Source of the DNA: an uncultured Microcaldota archaeon
GTDB taxonomy: Archaea > Micrarchaeota > Micrarchaeia > Anstonellales > Anstonellaceae
Direction: 5' to 3'
Length of the DNA stretch: 34,364 bases
Assembly: GCA_903892905.1 (NCBI GenBank)
Contig: CAITKI010000001.1
Span: 1 to 34,364, forward strand
The notes under the pieces were generated by a model. The model saw only the letters and a list, made by a program, of their open reading frames with translations. It ran no database searches and had not been told where the DNA came from. Below, one piece after another: positions 8,752 to 18,900 of the stretch. The stretch's first letter is position 1. Each line of letters opens with the position of its first letter. A program made the position numbers and the translations under genes.

Positions 8752-8912
8752 GCTGGTCGCGTATCCATATTTGCCGGGAAGGTTTAAATAGAGAACGTCG
8801 CATAAGGAAAGCACGGCGATTTGATGGCGTTTTTGCATGAAAATAGCTGCTTTTACCACAACCATGCAAGGCCCAATCCGCCAGAAAAATTGGAAACGCG
8901 CGAGGTTTAGAT

Positions 8913-11900
8913 ATGTTCTTGTTCCAAACAACTAAAGCCAGTACCGGGCAAGCAGGCAGCGCCAAGGCAGACCTTGAAAGACTGAACTCAATCGCTGGGA
9001 TTCAGCAAAAGCGCACCGGCTTTTTCTTTGACGCAAACGCCACAGCATATCCCGGAGCAGTCGTGATGCCGCCGCCAAGCAAATCAATGTCAATTATTTC
9101 CAGTATGCAATACGTGGAGGCCCAAAGGCTATTCATACTCGCATCAGACAAAGCAACGGCAAGAGATGGCATGGCTGCCAAAGCTACAGCAGGCTCAAGT
9201 GAGAAGAAAAATGCACTTGCTGAAGCTGCGTGCTACAGGCAGGCAGCAGCTCTCATTGCAAACAACTTTTGGGAAGAGATATTGGCAAGGTACGACAAGG
9301 ACCATGACGTAAAAAAGGCTTGGGACGGCCTGGCTAAAGGAGACGGCGGCAGGGAATTCCTTACAAACATGATGAACATGCGCGAAATCGCAGTTGGCAG
9401 GTATTTGAGCGGATACGCCTCAGAACTATGGCAGGGGCTCAAGGACTATTCAAACTCTGCTTATGGCAGGGCAGTGGAAAGGTTGCCCGCTGCCTTTGCA
9501 ATGCCGCAGCCCGGGACAGGCGGGGCTGTCGTAGCCAGCGTGGTTGCAACCGATATATTTCATGGAGTCATAAATGCCGCCACAAATAATGGGTCGCTTT
9601 ATAACGGAAAGTTTTCTGATTTTTGGCCGATAGCAAAAGAAAGCGCGAAGGGGCTTTGGAAATTTTCAAAGGACCTGTTTGTCCCTTACTTCAACTCGAG
9701 GGAAGACTATACGGCTGCGCGCGAGACTGTGTTCCAGGTGCCCATCCCCGAGTCAGTAGAGCGGCTGGCAAAGCAGTTCACAACCACCTCAATAGATGCA
9801 ATATTCACCATAAGCATTGTGGGTGGGTTTGTGGCGGGGGCTTCCAGGAAAGTCGGGCTCAACCTGGTGCGCTTTGCCGCAATAGACGCACGCACAAACC
9901 AGCTGGTCAAGGCAGGTGTTGCTGCTGAAAGAGCCGCAGAAACCGCAAAATTCGAAGTGGATGCAGCAATAGCTGGAAGGGCATTCAAGAGTGAAAACGA
10001 GCTCACTGCTTTTTTGAACAAGAAATTCAAGATAAACGTGTCGACCCCTGCCGTGGCCAAGGAGCTTACGCAGGTCCTTGAAGATGCAACCCGCGCCCTT
10101 GCGATAAAAAGATATGGGGCTGCAAGCGAAACTGCGATGGAGAGCGCCAGAAACGAGATAAAGCGCATATTGCTCCGTCAAGCGGATAAAGAGAAGATCC
10201 TGAAGCCTGGCGAGATGCGGAAATACCTTGAGGATGAGTTCAACAAGCTTCCAGGGATGCCAAACATCGAGATCAAAGTGACAACAACCAGGCAATTTGC
10301 GTCAAACGCAGCAGGCTATTATGCCAAAAAAATGATAAACGGGGTTGACAAGGCAAAGACAAATATTCAGCGGGGGGTGGGAATCGCAGGAATATATGTC
10401 GGGAATGGCATAGCTTACATATCCAAGGATGCCGGCTGCGCTTTCGTTGATGGATGGCGTTACCTCAGGCTGACGCTGGGCAATGACTATGTTTCAAGCT
10501 TGTCAGACCTCAGAAAACAGGCGCTGTCGATTGTTGCCGAGCGCCTTCCAGGCGATGCAGGCGCAATCAGGGAAGTAAATGCGCTGTTCAAGCCAGCGGA
10601 AAAGAGTATTGCTGATTTGGCAAGCGCGGAATTTGAAAAAATATGCCCGACCCCTCTGGCCTCCTTGAACAAGCCGCTGGCAGCTGTGGCAAGGGAAATG
10701 CTCGACATGAGGATTGGCCAGCTTGTCAAAAAGGGGGTTGCCGAAGACAAAGCAGTTGGGCAGGCGCTCGGGGAAATCAAGGATATATTTGCTGCTGCAA
10801 GAGGAAATGTGGTGAAGGACATTGAAGAGAGCATGGGGGGAATACTGCGCGATTCGAGGTTCGGCTTTGCGGCAGGCGACAACAGCATCTGGGATGTTGA
10901 AGTGATGATGAGGGGCTACAAGAAAAGCGCCAGCTATATGAAGTGGGAGGCTAAGCTTCCAGCCATGCCAGTTGGCAAAGCAATAGACAAGCAGGCCATG
11001 GATGAAATACAGAGGGAGTTCCAGGAAATAAAGGCAGGCTGGTGGGCTGGGCTTGGCGACATTGGCAGCGCATTCAAGCCGGCCTTGCTCAATGGGATGT
11101 TCAAGTCGACAGCAATCAAAATCGATGAGAAAAAAGCCGGGTTTTTGGCCAAGTATAACAAGGCACTTGAAAACGCGGAAGATATATTGAAGGGGAAGGC
11201 TGTGGGCGAGAGTGCAGCCAAAAAGCTTTTTGGGAAGGCGAAAACTTCAAGGCTGAGCCAGGACCTCTGGGCAGAGATGACGAGGCAATACAACGAACTG
11301 AAGGGCCTCATGGCTCAGCGTTCAGAAGCTATTGATGAAGGCCGCACTGCCAAGGCAGACCTCAATAGACTGATGGGCAGCGGGGCTGCTTCGGACGCCT
11401 CGCACGGCATAGCAGATGCCCGCGATATATTGGGGAGATCCACGGCAAGGATTGAGGACCTCAACAAGACGATTGATGCCAGGATAGATGCCATGGAACA
11501 CGTGGCTTTGGCTGATGCTGAAATAACTGCGCGCACCGAGTTCATAAAAGAAATAAGGAAAGCCAACAGCTACCAGGGCGGAATTGCGCTCCTTGACGAT
11601 GCTGCCCAGGGCGTTGCTTTCAGCAAGGAGTTTGTAAAGGCGTATGCGGTCAGCAAGACATTCTCACACATCAGGACGCAGGCTGGAAGGGTGAAATTCA
11701 AGAACGCCCTGCTTCCATACAGCGCGGACTTCAAGGCGGAGCAGCAGGTGATTTCCGGGCTCACCAGCCAGGTGAAGGAAGTCCAGCAGTTATATAGGGA
11801 GTGGCTAGGGCTCCAGGAATCAATCGAGGCTGGAGAAACCCAGCTTGCGGCGCTTGAGAGGAAAATAAGCGCGGCTGAAACCAAGATAGCCATGGCAAAG

Positions 11901-12845
11901 AACCAGCGCGTAACAGTTCCAGGAACCGATGCCAGCGCGCTTGACCACCTCAGGGCGGACAAGCTTTTGCTGGAAAAGCAACTCTTCAGCCATCGCGCTG
12001 CCCAGGCAGGAGTATGCGCCAAGACTGCAATCTACTGGACAGGGGCGGGACTTGCAGGCGGGCTTGCCTTTGAAGCAGGCGCGGCAAGCGTAGCCCAATT
12101 CGCAGGGGCATATGGCATATGGGCGATGTACAGCATGCTGCCTGAGCTCAAGCTGGTGCCCGTGGTTGCGCTGCCGTTCAAAGAAGCGAAAAGCGGCCGC
12201 AGGGACCTTAGCAGGAGAACTGGCCCCATCCTTCTCGTTGCGGATAAGGCAGTGGCAATAGAGGGCCTCCTGAAAAACGAGGAAAAAGAGATACTCGCCG
12301 GGATTGTGCCGGTCAAAAGCCTGGGAATCACGGCTATAGTGGATGGGAAGCCGCTTTCTCTTGAGAACGCGTTCATGAATTCGCTGAATGTCCTGAGAGA
12401 GGGCAAGGGGAAAACCGAGGCTGATTTACTTGCTGAGGACGCCCTAAACACCCAGCGCGTGCTTGCCCATTTGCAAAGCAAGAAATTGACAGTGCCAAAT
12501 GAAGCGATGGTGCTGGAGCTTGATAATGTTTCGCAGGGGAGATCGGAAGTGCCTGGCCTGAGGCAGAGGGAAGCAAGTCAAGGTACTGCACCTGTAGAAC
12601 AGCAGGCCCCGGCCCCGAAGCAGACACAGGCGGAGGCAGGCGGGAAACTGGCCTGGGCAGACGTTGCACTGAGCAAAGAAGACCTCGCCAATAATAATAT
12701 CAAGCCGCTACTTTCAGATGCTGCGTTGCAGGAAAGATTCATTGCGAAAGTGAATCTGCTGATGAAGCAGAAAAGGTCTAAGGAACAGGCGATTATCGAT
12801 GAATTGGACCTGGTGAGGAAATACGGAAAGGACATTCTTAGGTGA
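8913..12845 (+). CDS. Giant hypothetical protein A (1310 aa), mainly alpha-helical/coiled-coil with hydrophobic segments
   Basis: Long uninterrupted ORF, ATG after gaggt; hydrophobic stretch WTGAGLAGGLAFEAGAASVAQFAGAYGIWAMY near the C-terminal third; no family recognised. Confidence 0.85.
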   Translation: MFLFQTTKASTGQAGSAKADLERLNSIAGIQQKRTGFFFDANATAYPGAVVMPPPSKSMSIISSMQYVEAQRLFILASDKATARDGMAAKATAGSSEKKNALAEAACYRQAAALIANNFWEEILARYDKDHDVKKAWDGLAKGDGGREFLTNMMNMREIAVGRYLSGYASELWQGLKDYSNSAYGRAVERLPAAFAMPQPGTGGAVVASVVATDIFHGVINAATNNGSLYNGKFSDFWPIAKESAKGLWKFSKDLFVPYFNSREDYTAARETVFQVPIPESVERLAKQFTTTSIDAIFTISIVGGFVAGASRKVGLNLVRFAAIDARTNQLVKAGVAAERAAETAKFEVDAAIAGRAFKSENELTAFLNKKFKINVSTPAVAKELTQVLEDATRALAIKRYGAASETAMESARNEIKRILLRQADKEKILKPGEMRKYLEDEFNKLPGMPNIEIKVTTTRQFASNAAGYYAKKMINGVDKAKTNIQRGVGIAGIYVGNGIAYISKDAGCAFVDGWRYLRLTLGNDYVSSLSDLRKQALSIVAERLPGDAGAIREVNALFKPAEKSIADLASAEFEKICPTPLASLNKPLAAVAREMLDMRIGQLVKKGVAEDKAVGQALGEIKDIFAAARGNVVKDIEESMGGILRDSRFGFAAGDNSIWDVEVMMRGYKKSASYMKWEAKLPAMPVGKAIDKQAMDEIQREFQEIKAGWWAGLGDIGSAFKPALLNGMFKSTAIKIDEKKAGFLAKYNKALENAEDILKGKAVGESAAKKLFGKAKTSRLSQDLWAEMTRQYNELKGLMAQRSEAIDEGRTAKADLNRLMGSGAASDASHGIADARDILGRSTARIEDLNKTIDARIDAMEHVALADAEITARTEFIKEIRKANSYQGGIALLDDAAQGVAFSKEFVKAYAVSKTFSHIRTQAGRVKFKNALLPYSADFKAEQQVISGLTSQVKEVQQLYREWLGLQESIEAGETQLAALERKISAAETKIAMAKNQRVTVPGTDASALDHLRADKLLLEKQLFSHRAAQAGVCAKTAIYWTGAGLAGGLAFEAGAASVAQFAGAYGIWAMYSMLPELKLVPVVALPFKEAKSGRRDLSRRTGPILLVADKAVAIEGLLKNEEKEILAGIVPVKSLGITAIVDGKPLSLENAFMNSLNVLREGKGKTEADLLAEDALNTQRVLAHLQSKKLTVPNEAMVLELDNVSQGRSEVPGLRQREASQGTAPVEQQAPAPKQTQAEAGGKLAWADVALSKEDLANNNIKPLLSDAALQERFIAKVNLLMKQKRSKEQAIIDELDLVRKYGKDILR

Positions 12846-12849
12846 TTTG

Positions 12850-15800
12850 ATGAATGGACAAGCGCAAATCAAGCAGGTGCCTGTTACTAGCCTAGAGGGG
12901 CTGCAGTTCCGCCTGGACAAGAATGACTATGCGGGGGCGCGAGTCTACCTAAATGCAATCGAAGCAGGCGCAAGGAACTACAGAAATTACGCAAGCGAGC
13001 TTCAACCAAAAATAAAGGATATGCGGGCCATGATTGACGGCAACGTGCCTATTGATATCATCAAGAAAGCCGCGAACGGCCTAACTGCTGCCCTTAACCT
13101 GCCGCTGCCAGCAGTAAAAGCACCTGCGGATACCAATGAGTTCAGGGACACAATTGATGCCAAGAAAGCGGACACCAGCGGCGCAAGCAAAAAGGCCGAA
13201 AAAGCGCAAAAGCCTGAAAAGGAAGGGGTGCTGAAAGGCGAAGACGACAAGAACCTTACCGCCGCCCTTAGTGAGATCAAGTATTTTGTTTCCAGGGGCG
13301 ACAAAGCCACGCAGGAGGACAGGAAGCGGCTGGAGGCAAGGCTTGAGAAGGTCGATGGAATTGTGGATTATTTTAGCCCTTTAAAAGAATATTATTTTTT
13401 TGAATCGAAGAACAACATCGCTGACATCAAAGCCCAGATGGCGAAGAATGGTGTACAGCATAATCTAAGCGATGATGATTTTAAAAAACTTATCAAAATT
13501 GTGAACGAAGGCTACCAGGTAGAGTGGTCTATCGGAAGCCGAAAATTTCATGCCAACCTTAATAATAATGGAAAAATAGTTTTTTACGAGATTCCTGGCT
13601 TGAAAGAGGCAATCAAAAAGGGCAATTATGATGGCGCCCGAGAGGCGGTTGAAGGCGCGTGCAAAAAATGGTTTGCAAAGGACGAATTGGCCCAGCTTTC
13701 AGGGAAAAAGGCGAATTATTATCTTGAACAAGAAAATTATGGCATTGCCGCAGAGCATGCAACGGAGGCAATAAGGCTGGACCCAGGAAATGCGATATTA
13801 TACAGTTTGAGAGGGAGTATATACGCCGCCAATGAAACGTACGACAAGGCAATTGCGGATTATACAAAAGCAATCGGGCTTGACAACAGCAATTCCGATT
13901 ATTATTCAAGCCGCGGCGACGCGTATTACGAAAGCGGAGAATACAGGAAGGCAATTGCAGACTATAAAATGGCAAAGGAGAACGCAGGCGATGGCGCCCC
14001 CGAGTATGTCGAGGATTTGAACAAACGGTTAGAGGCGGCGAATGGAAAGCTGGCTGAGGAAGGAAAAGCGCCTCAAAAAACCGAAGCCAGGGGAGGCGTG
14101 TCAGCCAAAGCCGGCCCCGAAGGCGCAGCCGAGCTTGTCAAGAGCGCCAAAAAACAGGTCCTCCCGATAAGCAAGGTGGGGGGTTTTTACGACCGTGAAG
14201 TCGCGAGGCTGGCGAACCAGACGGGCGAAAGCGTTGAGGACACCAAAGCAACTTACACTGAGGAGGAAGTAAACCGCGTATTCAAGAAGGCAGGGGACTA
14301 CGTTGCACTGCAATCAGGCGGGAAGATTCTTCCGAAAGACTGGGAAACAAAGCTCATAGGCGGGGAGCTCAAGCTTGGCCAGCAGCAGCTTGCCATCCTG
14401 GAATCCGTCTGCGCGCTCTGGCTCGGAAGGACGGAAGCATATGCAAAAGCTTCGTTTGACAATGTCCTGAAGGCAGGGGATGCGAATTCCGCGCTTTTTG
14501 CGATATATGACAAGAAAACAGGGAAATCGCAGATAGTTGAAGAAATGAAGACGGATGGCAGGAAAATAGGCGAAATAGCCACCAAATACTGGAGAGACGT
14601 TGCTTTCAAGAAGATAGCCGGGGATGTGCCGGTTGAGGCAGCAAAGAAAGAGAGGGAATTGATAGGCGGCCCGATTGGGGATATCAGGAGCCTTTTGCCA
14701 AAACAGGATTTGAGAGGGACTAGATACGAAAAGATACTCGGCGGGCAAAAGCAAGAGCCGGCAGTTGAAACTTCCAAGGCAGACCTTGCAAAAGAGGCAG
14801 CCAAGGCAAGAATAAGCGAGCTTTGCAGCATCACAAACGACATTGGCGGCGCGGTGAAGCTCGGTGTGCTTATGGAAGGAAGCAAGAGATCCGGCTTGAG
14901 AGGGAAGGGCGCAGGAGGCAGGATATTCAAATCAAATGGCAATCTCTATGCCCTGTCTGCGGAATATATTGAAACCATGGGCGTGGCAGAAGCGCTTGTG
15001 AAGGCAGAGGGCAGGAAAATCGCAAAGTCAGAGGCGCCTCTTGAAATGGGCAATGTCCAGGAATTCAGGAAGGCCGCCATAGTGAAGGAACTTGTCAAGC
15101 TGGGGGCAGTGGAAGTTGATAAGAAAAACGTCAAGGTAAACATTTCCAATATTGACCAGAAAACAGCAATTCTTGGCTACCTGAAGGATGGGAAGTTCAC
15201 GCCTGGCGTAAAGGATGCCCTGGAGAGCATTGCAGCGGGGGGCGCCAAGCTTGAGGCAGGCAAGCCGCAGGAGAAGCCGGTTGAGCGGCCCGCGCGGACC
15301 ACGATAACGCGCATCGAGGGAAAAACAGCAAGCCCTCCGCAAATCAGCGTTACACCTGAGCAAAAGCGCGAAGGGCCGAGAAAAATTGAAGAGGCGCCAA
15401 AAGAAACCGAGACAACCCAGGTTTTGACAAAGGAAGTCACTGTGTTTGGAGGCGTGTTCCTAACAGAAAAAGTCACGCTTCCGCAGTGGCTTGAGAACCT
15501 GGGCAATGATGAGGGAGTCAAGGATGCGGCACAAAAGCTTGGCTCCGAGAAGCTGACTGCATATCTCAAGACGGTATCGGATGATATTTATGGTGACAAG
15601 CCCTCGGGAAAATACAAGCAGGGGGCATTCACGGCCGCGAAGCTGGCAAAGGAGCTGGAGGTCGAGGCTGTTAAGGATAGCAAGCCACAGCTGTACGATT
15701 TGCTTGTAAACAGCTACACGGATGTTGTTAAGGCGGTTATGGCGAATGGCAAGGATGTGATTGGCACTGAGCAGAAAGCCAAGGACGCCATAGACATGTT

Positions 15801-15915
15801 TGTCAGAGAAAAGGCGTATGAAGACAAGATGTATGACGACACTAACGATGCAGCAAAGTGGGCAAACAGGATTGTCCCTTACTACCAGGCCAGCCTGCTA
15901 AAATCGACGGCATAG
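12850..15915 (+). CDS. Giant hypothetical protein B (~1021 aa) with TPR block
   Basis: SD GGTGAT overlaps the stop of protein A; TPR-like repeats (YYLEQENYGIAAEHATEAIRLDPGNAILYSLRGSIYAANETYDKAIADYTKAIGLDNSNSDYYSSRGDAYYESGEYRKAIADYKMAKENAG). Confidence 0.87.
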   Translation: MNGQAQIKQVPVTSLEGLQFRLDKNDYAGARVYLNAIEAGARNYRNYASELQPKIKDMRAMIDGNVPIDIIKKAANGLTAALNLPLPAVKAPADTNEFRDTIDAKKADTSGASKKAEKAQKPEKEGVLKGEDDKNLTAALSEIKYFVSRGDKATQEDRKRLEARLEKVDGIVDYFSPLKEYYFFESKNNIADIKAQMAKNGVQHNLSDDDFKKLIKIVNEGYQVEWSIGSRKFHANLNNNGKIVFYEIPGLKEAIKKGNYDGAREAVEGACKKWFAKDELAQLSGKKANYYLEQENYGIAAEHATEAIRLDPGNAILYSLRGSIYAANETYDKAIADYTKAIGLDNSNSDYYSSRGDAYYESGEYRKAIADYKMAKENAGDGAPEYVEDLNKRLEAANGKLAEEGKAPQKTEARGGVSAKAGPEGAAELVKSAKKQVLPISKVGGFYDREVARLANQTGESVEDTKATYTEEEVNRVFKKAGDYVALQSGGKILPKDWETKLIGGELKLGQQQLAILESVCALWLGRTEAYAKASFDNVLKAGDANSALFAIYDKKTGKSQIVEEMKTDGRKIGEIATKYWRDVAFKKIAGDVPVEAAKKERELIGGPIGDIRSLLPKQDLRGTRYEKILGGQKQEPAVETSKADLAKEAAKARISELCSITNDIGGAVKLGVLMEGSKRSGLRGKGAGGRIFKSNGNLYALSAEYIETMGVAEALVKAEGRKIAKSEAPLEMGNVQEFRKAAIVKELVKLGAVEVDKKNVKVNISNIDQKTAILGYLKDGKFTPGVKDALESIAAGGAKLEAGKPQEKPVERPARTTITRIEGKTASPPQISVTPEQKREGPRKIEEAPKETETTQVLTKEVTVFGGVFLTEKVTLPQWLENLGNDEGVKDAAQKLGSEKLTAYLKTVSDDIYGDKPSGKYKQGAFTAAKLAKELEVEAVKDSKPQLYDLLVNSYTDVVKAVMANGKDVIGTEQKAKDAIDMFVREKAYEDKMYDDTNDAAKWANRIVPYYQASLLKSTA

Positions 15916-15924
15916 GGTGAAACT

Positions 15925-18900
15925 ATGGGCAGAACAGCATATGCAACTCCAAACTTCGAGGCGCCAGATGGACAGAAGGAGATGAGTCCTGAGGCCAAGC
16001 GAATCTTCAAGCAGCATTTTGATGCCCTCCAGAAATGCAACACGCTTTCAGAGCTTAAGGGTGGAATTGAGTGGCTGTACTCTTTTGCCAAAAAGATGGA
16101 CGACCCCCAGGCGACCTCGCTTGTTGATGGCATATATGGGTATTACCTCAAGGCTGCGAAAGGCGCTGAAAGCAAGAGCCAGGACGCACAGGCAAACATC
16201 CTGAAGAACGTACAGAATTATGCGGCGCAGAGCAACAACAACCCTTTTTGGAAGGAGATTGAGGCGCAGCCCGCAGTCTCGCCAAAAAAAGGCAAGGGAG
16301 ATGGCTCCACACTTCAACTGCAAAGCGATTACGATGAAAAGATGCAGAAGATCAAGCAAACGTTTTACATCCTGGACAATTACAACTACATGGACGACTT
16401 GGCCGGGCTCAAGAACATCTTTACTGTGCTGGACGGGCAGATCACTGATTTGAGCGGATTTCTTGCAACAGAGGCCAGCAATAAAGGAAAACAGGCTAAG
16501 GTCGCTGACCTTCAGAAGACAATGCAGACGGACCTAAACGAAATGGCAGGTGGTTCCCCATACTTCAACGGCTCGGTCAAAAATGGGCAATTCAACAGCG
16601 GAGAGCTTTTGGCAAGGGTATTGGCGCTGATAAATACAGTTTCAAGCATGAACACGATCGACTCTAGAATAAATATTTTCACCCAAAGCGGAAAGGCGAC
16701 CCTCCCTAATGTCGCGCGCAATCCGACATCCGGCGCAAAGATAGAGGATTTTCAGAAGCTGGGGATTGCCATAAATGCTTCTGACCTTGCAAAAATCAAT
16801 GCAATGCCGGATGGGGGAACGCTCTCTATTTCTGCGAATGGCGTCCAATACAGCATGACGCGTGCAGGGAATTTCATACAGATATCACGCAGCACCACGC
16901 TTTCGGCTGATGAAAAGGCAGATATCCGGAGAATGATAGGCGAACTCAAGAACAACCAGGCGGCACTTGACTATATATGCACCATGAGGTTCGGGTCGCG
17001 GGGAGAGGGGTTTGTCCCGGCATACCTGGCGCTTGGAATCACGCCTAAGGAGAATGCCAGCCAGGGAGATCACTATGCGTTCCTCGCAAACGAGATGCTT
17101 GATTCCTACAAGAAAATGGGTGAGTACGCATCCAAGATGGCACTTATGTACCCACAGGCGTATTCTGTCCTCATCTCTTCCAAGGTCGATGTGAAAAGGC
17201 CGGACTCGCTTGTTGAGACAAGGGATTCGTTTGACCCTTTTGCAAGGCTCGCCATGTTCAGGACAGTGCAGGACGGCGTGATACCCGGGACCATAAGCGA
17301 TAATCTCCTCAGCCAAATGGTTCTGCGCGCAAATAACATGCCCGTCTCCACGGCAGGGCTTATACTGGGAAGCCAGAGCTTCTTCTATACGCTTGCATTG
17401 ATGCCGGATGACGACTTGCGCCAGGCTGTTTTCAACCAAGCCACCACGCTGATTTCAAACATGTATGCAAACGCCACAAATGCAAATGGAATGCACCAGA
17501 ACTATTCCAATGCGAGCAGGCTCATGAAAAAATTCGAGGAACTCAGCGCAAGCGGCACGCTGGTTAGCGATCTTGAAACAAGAAACTTCTATGGCTTGGA
17601 GCGGGGCCAAATCGGCGTCAAAACGCCATGGCAGGACATACGCTATGAGAGGGATTATTACATGTCCACTCTTGAGAGCTTCGCAAGGTCAACCCTCCAG
17701 CCGACGTCCCTGACCGGCTGGAGCATGTATACGCCGCAAGTTTTTCCAGGCGCTAGATACACGCCAACCAATGCCAAATACCTTTTCGACCAGGCGCATG
17801 GCGAAAAAACAAGGTATCTGAGGACAATGCCGTCAGCACGGTCGCTGACTGTGGATTACTCCCCAAATTCCCTGTATATGCAGGCTTCATACGGCATGAT
17901 AATCGGCAAGATGAGCGATGCCTACAATGGCATATTGAAAGAAAAGATATCAAGGCTTAAGGTTTCCTCTGCAAGCGGATCGGTGCAGGGCAGCGGCACG
18001 TCCCAGGCAGGCAGAGGCGCCGCTGTGGATGCCCAAGCCTGGTTGCAGGGGTATGTGCCAGGGCAAAACATGTATCTGGAAGGGTTCCAGAACTGGAGCA
18101 CCACGGTTGGGAGCAAATACTCGCCAGGGCAGTTCTCCAAATTTGACCAAGGCAAGTCAAATGAGACTTTCGTGCAGGCACAGGCCAACCAGATGAATAT
18201 ACTTGGCACCAATATCTGGCAAGGCTACCTGAACTACACCCGAAACAAGCAAACAAACCTCACAGACGATGGCGGCAACCCCACTACGATAGGCGGCATG
18301 GCAGACGAGCAGATGAACCGGTACATGAACATGTACCTCAATTCGACATTCCCCATGTCGCGCGACGGCACCTTGCTTGTCAACATAAGCGAATCAAGGG
18401 ATGCCAAGCGGCCAGAGGCAACATCCACCGGGGCAGGAAAAGAAACGGACGAAAGGTATGATATCGACATATATGCCAAAAAGGGGAATACCTGGGACCA
18501 CACCATAATCAAGGGAAGGTCGCGCGAATATGAGGAGAACGTGGCTGGCGAAAGCCAGACAGTAAGGGACGCTGTAAGCAAATATTTCACGCAACTCTAT
18601 TCTGAGCTTGGGAAGCGCACCACGGTGGACGCTGCGGTTGAGGTCGGAAGGCAAAAATATGGCTGGGACAAGAACAAAACAGGCATTGGAACGGACAACC
18701 GCCTTGGAGTGATGCTCATTATCCAGCCTGGAATAAACGCCGCTGCAGCCGCGGGGGTGACCACCACTGGAGACGCTGTCGTGGCAGGAGCCCTCCAGAG
18801 CAAGTTAAACGTTGCATATGCAGGATTTTACTCGTTTTCAGACCGGGACGTAGCCATGCCCGCCACAGGCAGTGCCGGGTCGCCTTACTACCAGTTTGGC

